From NCBI GenBank assembly GCA_035649275.1, contig DASRJW010000086.1, forward strand, positions 1-46,632: a DNA stretch of 46,632 nucleotides, given 5' to 3'. The position numbers and the translations under genes are program-made. This document shows, one piece after another, positions 25,577 to 33,734 of this stretch; the stretch's first letter is position 1, and every line of letters begins with the position of its first letter. This DNA is from Candidatus Krumholzibacteriia bacterium (GTDB taxonomy: Bacteria; Krumholzibacteriota; Krumholzibacteriia; G020349025). The notes under the pieces are model-generated. The model was not told the origin of the DNA. It saw only the letters and a program-made list of their open reading frames with translations, and did no database searches.

Positions 25577-26799
25577 ACACGGCGCCGGCCCCGGCGCTGG
25601 TGGAAGCAGCGCTCCGGCGCTGGCTCGACGCGCACGGCATCGCTTCCTACGATCCCTACGACGCCCTCGACTGCGGCCGGCCCTGGTCGCTCGTGCGGCG
25701 GTCGCGCTTCCTGGCCCGGCTGTGGACGCAGCTCCTCAAGCGCAGTCCGCTCAATCTCCGCCCCCTCGTCGGCATTCGCCCGCATGCCTCCGCCAAGAGC
25801 CTGGCCGATCTCGCCGCGGCCGCCCTCCTGCGCCAGCGCCTCGGTGGCGATCCGGGGGCGGGCGCCGCGGCGCGGGACCTCCTCGGAGCGTTGCGTCGCG
25901 CCGTCGTGCCCGGCCATCGTGGTGCCTGCTGGGGAATGCCGACAGCGTACGTGTCGCGCTTCATCGCGGTGGAAGCACGGACGCCGAACCTGTTCTGGAG
26001 CGTGGTGGCGGCGCAGGCATTCCTGGAAGCGTTCGAGATGGAAGGGGACAGGAGCGATCTCGCCCTCGCCCGGTCGGTGGCGGACTTCCTTCGCGGCGAT
26101 CTCGGCGCTGTCGACGAAGGTGATGGGGGAGTCTGGTTCCGTTACTTCGCTCACCACGAGGCGGCGGTGTACAACGTCACCGCACTCGCCGGGGCCTTCC
26201 TCCTGCGCTTGTCACGGCACACCGGTGAGAGCGATCTGGCCAGCCTCGGGCGGCGAGCGCTGCATTTCGTCCTGCAGCACCAGAACGGCGACGGCTCCTG
26301 GGACTACGCCCGCGGCCCGGAAGGTCGCTGGGTGGATGGCTTCCACACCGGCTATGTCCTCGAGGCCCTGCTCCAAGCTTCTCTCTTGGAAAGGAACCCG
26401 GACTGGGAAGCGGCGCTGCGGCGGGGCGTCCGCTTCTATCACGAGCAGCTGTTCACCGCCGACCACGTGCCGCGCTACCTGGCGGGACGACTGCATCCCA
26501 TCGAGGTGCAGAACTGCGCGCAGGCCATCCAGACTCTGGCGCTGCTTTGCTGGTGGGACGCGAAGGAGCTGGAGCGAGCCCAGGCGGTGACGCGGGCGGT
26601 GACGCGGCTTCTCTTCCGCTGCACCCGCCAGGGACCCGAAGAAGCGGGATACTTCCTCTTGAGCCGCGGCCGCTTCGTCACCAATCCCCTGCCGGCGGTG
26701 CGCTGGGGACAAGCGCCCATGCTCCTGGCTCTCACCCATCTCCGCGCCGCGGCGGCAGGGCTGCGTCCCGCTTGGGAGAGTGCAGAGCGTCGTGCTTGA
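25573..26799 (+). CDS. Alpha/alpha-toroid protein (terpene-cyclase/glycosidase-like fold, VpsJ-like), function unknown
   Basis: 408 aa, soluble, mostly helical. Repeated helix pairs end in aromatic/Gly turns: RACWGMP-like GACWGMPTAY near 117, HEAAVYNVTALAGAFLLRLS near 196, LQHQNGDGSWDYARG near 237 (a QW-like repeat of toroid enzymes), and FHTGYVLEALLQ near 258, then NCAQAIQTLALL. This is the layout of (alpha/alpha)6-7 toroids such as prenyltransferase/squalene-cyclase repeats and uronate-acting glycosidases or epimerases; VpsJ of Vibrio is a possible relative. GTG 25573 overlaps the carbamoyltransferase stop. The position suggests a glycan-modifying step. No catalytic residue can be named. 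Confidence 0.55.
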   Translation: MNTAPAPALVEAALRRWLDAHGIASYDPYDALDCGRPWSLVRRSRFLARLWTQLLKRSPLNLRPLVGIRPHASAKSLADLAAAALLRQRLGGDPGAGAAARDLLGALRRAVVPGHRGACWGMPTAYVSRFIAVEARTPNLFWSVVAAQAFLEAFEMEGDRSDLALARSVADFLRGDLGAVDEGDGGVWFRYFAHHEAAVYNVTALAGAFLLRLSRHTGESDLASLGRRALHFVLQHQNGDGSWDYARGPEGRWVDGFHTGYVLEALLQASLLERNPDWEAALRRGVRFYHEQLFTADHVPRYLAGRLHPIEVQNCAQAIQTLALLCWWDAKELERAQAVTRAVTRLLFRCTRQGPEEAGYFLLSRGRFVTNPLPAVRWGQAPMLLALTHLRAAAAGLRPAWESAERRA

Positions 26800-26845
26800 G
26801 GGAGCGAGCGTTCTCGAGTGGCGGCAGTCTCGCGCCTTGGTGCGA

Positions 26846-26860
26846 TGGCGCCGAGCGCCA
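26846..26860. terminator. Hairpin between convergent genes
   Basis: TGGCGC, loop CGA, GCGCCA: perfect 6-bp stem in the 65-bp gap between the toroid gene and the convergent methyltransferase. It could serve both directions; no T-tract follows on either strand. Confidence 0.3.
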
Positions 26861-26864
26861 GCGT

Positions 26865-27827
26865 TCAGGGCGACGGCGCGGGTCGCGCCCCCGCCTTGGT
26901 GCCCACGACGCTGACCGGAAAGGCCAAACTGCGGGCGTCGGCGTACCCCAGGCGGCGGAACTCGGCGACCAGCTCGTCGGGGTGGCGGCGATGCTGGTAC
27001 TGCGGCGTGAGGTTGTCGTGCAGCATGAAGACGACCTCGCGCAGCGAACGCCGGCGTGGGCCGCGGAAGGGTTCGTAGAGCTTGAAGGCCGCGTGCAAGG
27101 GGACGCCGAAGATCCAGCACAGGCTCTGCTGCACCGAGTGCGGCAGGAGGTACGGGCGTACCAAGACATCGCGCAGCAGCCGGTAGGGGCTGAAGCTGCG
27201 CGGATACAACCAGACGAAGAGCTGGCCGCCTGGGCGCAGCAGGCGATCCAAGCTGGCGAGGGCAGCCTCGGCATCGGGAACCGCCGGCACGACGCCATCG
27301 GCATAGATCAAGTCGAAGGACTCCGGGGCGAAGGGCGGCGCGTACAGATCGAACTGCGCCACCAGCGCGTTGGGCAATTCGCGACAGCGCGCGTGGGCGA
27401 GGCGCGCGGTGCCGCTGCGGTCGCCGCCGACCACGACGGCGCCTGGCGCCGCCTTGGCCAAGTTGCTGGTGAGACGACCGCTGCCGCAACCGATGTCCAG
27501 GATGCGCTGGCCCGCCAGACCGGAGGCGGCGGCGAAACCGAAGCGATCGAGGAAGCTCTGCAACTCCTCCGCGGCGGTCTCGCCGTAGATGGTGTCCTTC
27601 TCGAAGGCGCCACGAGAATGCAACGTCCACTGGGCCTCGAAGGCCTGGGCGGTGCGATCCGCGGCCACGTCCGGCGCGAGAAAGAAGGGCATGCCGTCGG
27701 GGCAGGGATACTCTGCCGCACATGGCTTGCAGCTCAGGCGACCGGTCGCGCCGCCGTTGGCAGTGACGGATGCGAGCGGGGCGCCGCAGCGCGGGCAGCG
27801 CAGCAGGCTCAGCAGTTCCGGGTTCAT
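26865..27827 (-). CDS. SAM-dependent methyltransferase with N-terminal zinc-ribbon-like (Trm112-like) segment
   Basis: 320 aa. It begins MNPELLSLLRCPRCGAPL and continues to CKPCAAEYPC, a four-Cys metal site of the Trm112 type that is often fused to SAM methyltransferases. The methyltransferase core follows: ILDIGCGSGRLTSNLAK (motif I, near 107), GGDRSG, FDLIYADGVV (motif near 175) and LRPGGQLFVWLYP. Start ATG 27827 has GGAG eight bases upstream; a longer open frame to 27992 would cover the promoter. It is a single gene between convergent and divergent neighbours. Substrate is probably a glycan or its precursor, from context only. Confidence 0.82.
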   Translation of the reverse strand: MNPELLSLLRCPRCGAPLASVTANGGATGRLSCKPCAAEYPCPDGMPFFLAPDVAADRTAQAFEAQWTLHSRGAFEKDTIYGETAAEELQSFLDRFGFAAASGLAGQRILDIGCGSGRLTSNLAKAAPGAVVVGGDRSGTARLAHARCRELPNALVAQFDLYAPPFAPESFDLIYADGVVPAVPDAEAALASLDRLLRPGGQLFVWLYPRSFSPYRLLRDVLVRPYLLPHSVQQSLCWIFGVPLHAAFKLYEPFRGPRRRSLREVVFMLHDNLTPQYQHRRHPDELVAEFRRLGYADARSLAFPVSVVGTKAGARPAPSP

Positions 27828-27838
27828 GCACCCACTCC

Positions 27839-27860
27839 TCGGTTCGCGTTCGGGAACCGA
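27839..27860 (-). promoter_or_regulatory. Inverted repeat in the 5' leader of the methyltransferase gene
   Basis: TCGGTTC (27839-27845) and GAACCGA (27854-27860) form a perfect 7-bp repeat with an 8-nt loop. It lies between the TATACT -10 and the start codon, with the ribosome site right after it, so it could be an operator or a leader hairpin. Confidence 0.3.
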
Positions 27861-27866
27861 AGTATA
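27861..27866 (-). promoter_or_regulatory. Promoter -10 of the methyltransferase gene
   Basis: TATACT on the minus strand in CCGCTATACTTCGG, 34 bp from the ATG at 27827. No good -35 is seen. Confidence 0.4.
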
Positions 27867-27904
27867 GCGGATCGACGCGGCGACGCAGGCGGCCTGCAGC
27901 CCTG

Positions 27905-27913
27905 TGTTACGCT
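27905..27913 (+). promoter_or_regulatory. Candidate promoter of the 27955 glycosyltransferase gene
   Basis: TGTTACGCT in CCTGTGTTACGCT, an extended -10-like element 42 bp before the ATG. Together with the site at 27866 it would give divergent promoters. Confidence 0.35.
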
Positions 27914-27954
27914 CTGGAGCAGCGTCCGGCCGCTCGGCGACGCGAGAGGAATCC

Positions 27955-29190
27955 ATGACGTCTCGGGAAACAGTGCCGGCCGTACGCCCCACCGAGGCTG
28001 CACCGCTCCGCGCCGTCTATTACAGCAGCGCCATCCAGCTGGAGCCGGTGCTGTCGCTCGTGCCGGAGATGAATCGGCGCACCGAGTTCCATCTGCTCCT
28101 GGAGCTGTCGCCGGAAGCATGGTCGAGCGCCCTCTTCGACGTACCGCCGCGCCACCTGCCGGGCGGCATCGTTCCCGGCGACGCTGTCCTGCGCGATTCC
28201 GTGCCGCCCTCCATCCGGGCGTACTGGCAGCGCGCCACCAGTTTCCATCTCATCGTCCACGACTGCCGGCGCAGCGTGCACCCGCGGACGTGGTGGAGGA
28301 GCCTGCAAGCGGCGCGCTTCATCCGCGCCCTGCGGCCCGACGTGCTGCATCTGGACAATCTGTCCCTGCGTCTGGCGCCTCTCCTCTGGTCGCTGCGTCA
28401 CATCCCCATGGTGCTCACGCTGCACGACCCCGAGCCGCACTCGGGTGAGGACAACTGGCGCGTGTCTCTCGGGCGCCGGCTCACCTTCCCGCAGGTGGAT
28501 CGCTTCTTCTTGCTGAATCGTTCGGGGGTGGCAGGAGTCAGCCAACGCTTCGGGATCGCGCCGGGAAGGCTCGACACGGGCCACCTCGGCGTCCATGGCC
28601 TGGTCAAGGAGTGGCTCGCCGAACCGCCCGCCGAGGAGCCGCGCACCGTGCTTTTCTTCGGCCGCATGTCGCGGTACAAAGGTCTCGACGTCTTCTACCG
28701 TGCTGCCACCCTGGTAGCGGCGAAGCTGGATGCGGTCCGCTTCGTCGTCGCCGGGCGCTCCTTCCCAGGCTACGCGCTCCCCCCGGAACCGGAGCTGCCT
28801 CGCGGCGGTAGCGTCGAGGTGCTGCACCGCTACATGCACAACCGGGAGACGGCAGAGCTCTTCGCCCGCGCCACGGTCGTCGCTTGTCCCTATCTCGACG
28901 CGACGCAGAGTGGCGTGGTGCTGACCGCCTTCGCCTTTGGCAAACCCGTCGTCGCCACCCGCGTCGGCGGCCTGCCCGAGTACGTGCAGGATGGTGTCAA
29001 CGGACTGCTGGTGGAGCCCGGCGATGCCGAGGCGCTGGCGGCAGCGATTCTCCGGCTGCTGCAGGAGCCGGGTTTGCGCGAGCACCTGCGCGCGGGGATC
29101 GCGGCGCAAACCGAAACCACGATTTCCTGGGCCATGGCGGCGGAGAAGATCGCCGCTTCGTATCACCGCGCGGTCGGCCGCAGGTCCTGA
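27955..29190 (+). CDS. GT4-family glycosyltransferase
   Basis: 411 aa, GT-B. Seen: LRPDVLHLDNLSLRLAPLLW and MVLTLHDPEPH in the acceptor half, then RTVLFFGRMSRYKGLDVFYRAA near residue 223 and the donor-site stretch YLDATQSGVVLTAFAFGKPVVAT with VGGLPEYVQDGVNG near the end. The TQSGVVLTA form of the EX7E region is a common GT4 variant. Start ATG 27955 has GAGAGGA four bases upstream. It is a single plus-strand gene, 8 bp from the convergent methyltransferase. Donor and acceptor unknown. Confidence 0.9.
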   Translation: MTSRETVPAVRPTEAAPLRAVYYSSAIQLEPVLSLVPEMNRRTEFHLLLELSPEAWSSALFDVPPRHLPGGIVPGDAVLRDSVPPSIRAYWQRATSFHLIVHDCRRSVHPRTWWRSLQAARFIRALRPDVLHLDNLSLRLAPLLWSLRHIPMVLTLHDPEPHSGEDNWRVSLGRRLTFPQVDRFFLLNRSGVAGVSQRFGIAPGRLDTGHLGVHGLVKEWLAEPPAEEPRTVLFFGRMSRYKGLDVFYRAATLVAAKLDAVRFVVAGRSFPGYALPPEPELPRGGSVEVLHRYMHNRETAELFARATVVACPYLDATQSGVVLTAFAFGKPVVATRVGGLPEYVQDGVNGLLVEPGDAEALAAAILRLLQEPGLREHLRAGIAAQTETTISWAMAAEKIAASYHRAVGRRS

Positions 29191-29198
29191 CCCTTCCG

Positions 29199-30032
29199 TC
29201 ACTGCTTCACGAAGGCGTACTCGTTGCACCCGTGGCTGCCGCCGCAGGTCGTCATGCGTTCCAGTGTGAAGCCGCGGGCGCGGTAGAAGGCGAGGACGGC
29301 CTCGGGCTTGGCGACCTCGAATGGGTAGCCTCCCAGCCAGTCGCGCCAGTCGTGGAGCACGGACATGCCGCGGTTCCGCCGGTACTGGCGGTAGCGCCGG
29401 GTCGGATCTTGCAAGCGCAGGAGGTCGCCGGCGAGGCCGCGCAGGACGAAATACGAAGTGCAGGTCGCGAGCACGAGCAGCCGCGCGCCACGGCTCTTGT
29501 GGTAGAGGGCCTTGATCTTCCGCCACCGCACCGAAGTACTCCCCTGGTCGTTGTAGATGGCCAGGCAGAGCGAGCCCCCGGAACGCACGAGAGCGGCGAC
29601 GTTGTCCAGAGCCTGCCACAAGGCACCGGTATGGTGCAGCACACCCCAGGAGTAGACCACGTCCCAGGTGCCGAGGCCGGCGAGGTAGCCGCGGTCGAGG
29701 GCGTTGCCTGCCTCCACGGTCCAGAACTCCGCTGCCCGGGCATAACGGCGCTTGAGCTCCTGAGTGCAAGCGACGCTCAGCGGGTCGAAGTCGAAGGAGT
29801 GGAGGCGCGTGCAGCCGAGTCGGAGCGCGGCGAGGGAGGAAAGTCCGCTGCCCGAGCCGATGTCGAGGAAAGAGGCGCCGGAAAGCGACTCCCGCCCGAG
29901 CAGAGAGGCCAGGGAACGGGTGGCGATGTCGATACGGTCCTCGTCGAGGGTGCCGAGGAAGCGCAGCCAGTTCTTGCCGAACTCGAAGCGAGTTTCGGGG
30001 GCGGGCGCGGTTGCGGCACTGGCGGCGTGCAT
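29199..30032 (-). CDS. Class I SAM-dependent methyltransferase
   Basis: 277 aa. Core motifs: FLDIGSGSGLSSLAALRLG (motif I, near residue 55), FDFDPLSV (acidic SAM-ribose contact near 80), WDVVYSWGVLHHTGALWQAL (motif near 125) and VRSGGSLCLAIYN. The C-terminal third, with YRQYRRNRGMSVLHDWRDWLGGYPFE, resembles methyltransferases found in O-antigen and exopolysaccharide loci. It follows asnB copy 2 by 19 bp on the same strand, so the two are probably one transcript. Substrate unknown. Confidence 0.85.
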   Translation of the reverse strand: MHAASAATAPAPETRFEFGKNWLRFLGTLDEDRIDIATRSLASLLGRESLSGASFLDIGSGSGLSSLAALRLGCTRLHSFDFDPLSVACTQELKRRYARAAEFWTVEAGNALDRGYLAGLGTWDVVYSWGVLHHTGALWQALDNVAALVRSGGSLCLAIYNDQGSTSVRWRKIKALYHKSRGARLLVLATCTSYFVLRGLAGDLLRLQDPTRRYRQYRRNRGMSVLHDWRDWLGGYPFEVAKPEAVLAFYRARGFTLERMTTCGGSHGCNEYAFVKQ

Positions 30033-30051
30033 CGATCTCCCCGACTCGCGC

Positions 30052-31929
30052 TCAGGAGCGTGTCTGCGGGCCGTGGCGTTCGTACCAGAGATGGAACATG
30101 AGCAGCGCCCAGAGCTGCACGCTCCAGTCCCAGCGCCCGGCCTCGTGCTCTTCGACCAGATGAGTCACGAAGCGGCGGTTGAAGAGGACATGGGCGCCGT
30201 TGCTGCTGTGCAGGAGGTGTTCGCGCACCAGATCGCGCAACTCGGCGCGGAACCACTGGCCGAGGGGGACACCGAAGCCGTGCTTCTGGCGGTGCACGAT
30301 CTCGCGCGGCACGAAGCCTTCGGCGACACGCTTGAAGATGTACTTGGAGACGCCATGGCGGCGCTTGAGGTTCGAAGGGATGCTGGCGGCGAACTCGAGA
30401 ACCTCCTGATCCAGCAGCGGGCAGCGCACCTCCAGAGAATTCGCCATGCTCATGCGGTCCACCTTGACCAGGATGTCGCCAGGTAGATAGGTGGCCGTGT
30501 CCACCGCGAGGACGCGGCTCAAGAAGTCGGGGTAGCGCTGCGCCGCGGCATGGGCGGCGAAGACTTCGTGCTCTTGCATGGAACCGATCTGCTCCAGCGT
30601 CGCCGCGGCGAAGAGCCGGCGGCGGCCGCCGGGGTCGAAGACGTTGCTGTAACGCCCCGGCAACGGCTGGTGGGCGCGGCCCACGGCGCGCGCCATACGC
30701 CGCCACCGTGCTTGCCCGGAGAGGCGGGCGCCGAGTCCGAGGCCGCCGCTCGCCAACGCCCGCAGCGGTGCCGGCACCCGGCGGTGGAAGCGCTCGTCCC
30801 GCTCCTGGACGCGATGGCTGTCGTAGCCGGCGAAGGCCTCGTCGCCGCCATCGCCGGAGAGAACCACGGTGACGTGCCGGCGCGCCATTTGCGATACGAG
30901 GTAGGTCGGCAGCGCCGAAGGATCCCCGAAGGGTTCGTCGAACTGTTGCACCAGCTTCGCCACCAGATCAGTGGCGTCGGGCTGCAGGATCTCTTCGTGG
31001 TGTTCGGTGCCGAAGGCCTGGGCGACCACACGGGCGTAGCGCAGTTCGTCGAAGGACTCGGCGTCGAAGCCGATGGAGAATGTCTTCACCGGCGCGTCCA
31101 GGAGTTGCTGCATCAGGCCCACCACGGTGGCGGAATCGACGCCACCGGAGAGGAAGGCGCCGAGGGGCACGTCGCTCACCAGCCGGGCGCGCACGGCGTC
31201 GCGCAGTTTCTCCCGCAGCTGCTCCATGTACCAGCCCTCGTCGGTCTCCGACCGGGGATGCTCGAAGTCGAGCTGCCAGTAGGGCCGGACCTCCAGAGCG
31301 CCGCCGCGTAGGGTGAGCCAGTGCCCCGGCGGCAGCTTGCGCACTTCCCGGAAGATCGACAGCGGCTCGGGCACGTAGTGGTGGCTGAAGTAGTGGTTCA
31401 GCGCCTGCCAGTCCAGGCTCACGTCCAGGTCCGGGTGCTGGCGCAGCGCTTTGATCTCGGAAGCGAAGAGGAGGGTGCGGCCGTCGAAGCTGTAGTAGAG
31501 CGGCTTCTTGCCGACCCGGTCGCGGCCGAGGAGCAAGAGATCGCGGCGACGATCCCACAGGGCGATGGCGAACATGCCGCGCAAGCGTGAGAAGAGATCG
31601 CTGCCGTGCTCTTCGTAGAGGTGAACGAGCACTTCCGTGTCGCTGCGGGTGGTGAAACGATGTCCCCGGGTTTCCAGGTCGGCGCGCAGCTCGCGGAAGT
31701 TGTAGATCTCGCCGTTCTGCACCACCCAGACCGAGTCGTCCTCGTTGGCGATCGGCATGTGGCCGCTTTGCAGATCGATGATGGAAAGACGGCGCGAGGC
31801 CAGGCCGACGCGCTCGTCGGTGTAATAGCCTTCGTCGTCGGGGCCGCGGTGCACCAGAGCGCGGTTCATGCGCCGGAGCACTTCCGGGTCGACCCGCCCG
31901 GGAGCATGGATCCCGCAGATCCCACACAT
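30052..31929 (-). CDS. Asparagine synthase (glutamine-hydrolysing) family protein, AsnB-type, copy 2
   Basis: 625 aa. Cys2 nucleophile in MCGICGIHA, VHRGPDDEGYY, VQNGEIYNFRELR, TRSDTEVLVHLYE; synthetase domain with FLSGGVDSATVVGLM and VLSGDGGDEAFAGYD; KVDRMSMANSLEVRCPLLD and the late RQKHGFGVPLGQWFR. All catalytic motifs are intact. It differs clearly in sequence from copy 1 (20701-22593), so it is not a recent duplication. Start ATG 31929 is fixed because Cys must be residue 2. It is cotranscribed with a methyltransferase, again suggesting glycan tailoring, though asparagine synthesis is possible. Confidence 0.92.
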   Translation of the reverse strand: MCGICGIHAPGRVDPEVLRRMNRALVHRGPDDEGYYTDERVGLASRRLSIIDLQSGHMPIANEDDSVWVVQNGEIYNFRELRADLETRGHRFTTRSDTEVLVHLYEEHGSDLFSRLRGMFAIALWDRRRDLLLLGRDRVGKKPLYYSFDGRTLLFASEIKALRQHPDLDVSLDWQALNHYFSHHYVPEPLSIFREVRKLPPGHWLTLRGGALEVRPYWQLDFEHPRSETDEGWYMEQLREKLRDAVRARLVSDVPLGAFLSGGVDSATVVGLMQQLLDAPVKTFSIGFDAESFDELRYARVVAQAFGTEHHEEILQPDATDLVAKLVQQFDEPFGDPSALPTYLVSQMARRHVTVVLSGDGGDEAFAGYDSHRVQERDERFHRRVPAPLRALASGGLGLGARLSGQARWRRMARAVGRAHQPLPGRYSNVFDPGGRRRLFAAATLEQIGSMQEHEVFAAHAAAQRYPDFLSRVLAVDTATYLPGDILVKVDRMSMANSLEVRCPLLDQEVLEFAASIPSNLKRRHGVSKYIFKRVAEGFVPREIVHRQKHGFGVPLGQWFRAELRDLVREHLLHSSNGAHVLFNRRFVTHLVEEHEAGRWDWSVQLWALLMFHLWYERHGPQTRS

Positions 31930-32091
31930 GGAAGGGGTCTCCAGCCGATCGCCGCGTGGACGCCGTCCCAGGAGGCGCGGCCGGTGTTCGTCCATTGACG
32001 CCGGCCGGTCCAGATCTTCACCCTGCACGGCGGTCGCCGCAGGTTTTTCGGGGGCGGAGCAGGCTCCCGCTGATCCTATCGGAACGCAGCC

Positions 32092-33312
32092 GTGAGCCGG
32101 AAGGGGGGCAGAGTTTTGCCGGCCGGATCTCGAGAGGCGCAGGAGTCTCTGCAGGCGGCGAAGTCCCCGGCAACACGGCGACTACGCATCGGAATCTTCA
32201 TCGCCCTCCTACCGCCCGAGGGGATCGGCGGGGCCGAATTCCAAGCGGAAAGGCTGGCGCGGGAGCTGGCTGCCCGCGGCCACGAGGTCCACGTCTTCAC
32301 CCGCGGCGGCAAGCGACGAGCCAGGAAAGAGGAGCGGGGCGGCACTCGGGCCGGTGCGGAAGCGGCGGGCCCGCAGGTGCACCGCCGGCCCGTGGTTCCC
32401 GTGCCGGGCTTGCGTCTCCTCTTCGAGGTTCTGGCTGCCGGCTGGCAAGGCGGCCGAGCGCCACTGGACGTGTTGCTCTGCTTCATGACGGTCAATAGCG
32501 GCCTGCTGGGCTACGTGGCCCACCGCTTGAACGGCGCCCCTTTCGTCATCTGGCAGCGGGTGGAATCGGAGACGCGCCTGCACCCGAAGAACTGGGAGAC
32601 ACGATTGTCCGCTTGGTTGCACCGACGGGCGACGGAGAACTGGGTGCAAACGCAGCGCATGGCCTCGAGCTTCGCGCGTGCCTACGAACGCGCCGGGAAG
32701 CAGGACGCCTGGCGCTGCATCGCCTCCCATCTCCGCGTGCTGGGAAATGGTGTCGATCAGCCGCCGCCACTTGCGAGGGAGGAACCACCGCCGCGGCGCT
32801 TCCTCTTCGTCGGCCGGCTGGTGCAGGACAAGAACCCCTTCGCTCTCATCGAAGCAGCGCGGTCGCTGCAGGGCGCCGAGGTGTGGATGGCAGGTGGCGG
32901 GCCGCTGGCGGCAGCGCTCCAACGCGCCGCAGCCGGCACACCCGTCCGCCTCCTCGGCGTGCAACCCCGGGAACGGATCCTCTCGCTGCTGCAGGAGTGC
33001 CGCGCCCTCGTTCTCTGCTCTCATAACGAGGGTCTCCCCAACGTCGTCCTGGAAGCCCTGGCCGCCGGCCGGCCCGTGATCGCCACGCCGGTGGGCGCCG
33101 TGCCCGAGGTCGTCGAGGACGGCGTGAACGGGCGCCTCGTCCCGGAGGGGGATGTAGGGGCTCTCCGTCGGGGCATGGAAGAGTTGCTCGACGATGCGAC
33201 CTGGTCCCGGATGGCAAGCCAAACCCGGCCCTCGGTGGCCCGCTTCGGCTGGCCCCAGCTGGTGGATCGGGTCGAAGCCGCCTTGCTGGAGGTGGCGGCG
33301 CGCCGGCGTTGA
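32092..33312 (+). CDS. GT4-family glycosyltransferase
   Basis: 406 aa. Seen: IGIFIALLPPEGIGGAEFQAERLARELAARGHEVHVFTRG (positions about 33-72, acceptor domain), FLFVGRLVQDKNPFALIEAA near 237, WMAGGGPLAAAL, and an intact EX7E in SHNEGLPNVVLEALAAGRPVIAT, then VPEVVEDGVNGRLV. GTG 32092 is taken as start; the first 30 residues are hydrophilic and may be an extension, as there is no strong ribosome site. It is the last clear polysaccharide gene of the main locus on this strand. Confidence 0.9.
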   Translation: MSRKGGRVLPAGSREAQESLQAAKSPATRRLRIGIFIALLPPEGIGGAEFQAERLARELAARGHEVHVFTRGGKRRARKEERGGTRAGAEAAGPQVHRRPVVPVPGLRLLFEVLAAGWQGGRAPLDVLLCFMTVNSGLLGYVAHRLNGAPFVIWQRVESETRLHPKNWETRLSAWLHRRATENWVQTQRMASSFARAYERAGKQDAWRCIASHLRVLGNGVDQPPPLAREEPPPRRFLFVGRLVQDKNPFALIEAARSLQGAEVWMAGGGPLAAALQRAAAGTPVRLLGVQPRERILSLLQECRALVLCSHNEGLPNVVLEALAAGRPVIATPVGAVPEVVEDGVNGRLVPEGDVGALRRGMEELLDDATWSRMASQTRPSVARFGWPQLVDRVEAALLEVAARRR

Positions 33313-33502
33313 GACGGGTCTTCGACAGGCGGGTCGGGGCTGGAGAAGACCAGAGGGGCGGTAAAGAGATCCCCGCGGAGGCCGGCCACGTGCTCCCCGT
33401 CCTCGCCGCTCCGGAAGCACGCCTAGGCCGAACCAATCCGCGGGGAACTTGTGGCACGCGAATCGACTGGCAGTCTAGGTGAACGAGAACGGGGTCTCTC
33501 GG

Positions 33503-33527
33503 GTTGCAGGGGGAAGCAACTTTTTTT
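33503..33527 (+). terminator. Rho-independent terminator candidate
   Basis: GTTGC (33503-33507), 8-nt loop, GCAAC (33516-33520), then seven T. The stem is short (5 bp, plus one possible G-U), but the T-tract is the longest in the window. It lies 190 bp after the glycosyltransferase stop. Confidence 0.5.
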
Positions 33528-33629
33528 GGAGCGGACCGGGAGCGCTGTCCTGAAAAAGTCTGGAGGGGTCCCAAGCACCGATCGGCCCGGGCTTTGCAGA
33601 CAGGCGCCAGGATCAGCCCTCCTTACGCC

Positions 33630-33635
33630 TAGAAT
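33630..33635 (+). promoter_or_regulatory. Candidate -10 for uppP
   Basis: TAGAAT, 5 of 6 match to the -10 consensus, about 100 bp before the uppP start and downstream of the terminator. No clear -35. Confidence 0.3.
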
Positions 33636-33734
33636 GATGCCCGCCGCTCCGCGGCTTGTGGCGCAGGGTGCGGCGGCAGGGGTGGCTTCGCCAGGGGAAG
33701 GCTCGGGGGCGATCGAACCGCCAGGGGAGTGCGC

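Larger units (their letters stand above)
33313..33734. other. 422-bp intergenic region before uppP
   Basis: No gene is visible. It contains a small inverted repeat CGAGA/TCTCG (33484-33488/33497-33501), a terminator-like hairpin with a T7 tract (33503-33527) and a TAGAAT -10-like element at 33630-33635. It is locally less G+C-rich than the rest. Confidence 0.6.

Noticed and set aside
32031-32050. Terminator-like GCGG-TCG-CCGC followed by T5
   Set aside because: No plus-strand gene lies upstream for it to end; the 4-bp stem is probably chance.
33453-33468. Sigma-54-like TGGCACGCGAATCGAC
   Set aside because: The -24 half is perfect but the -12 GC is GA, so the site is unlikely to work.
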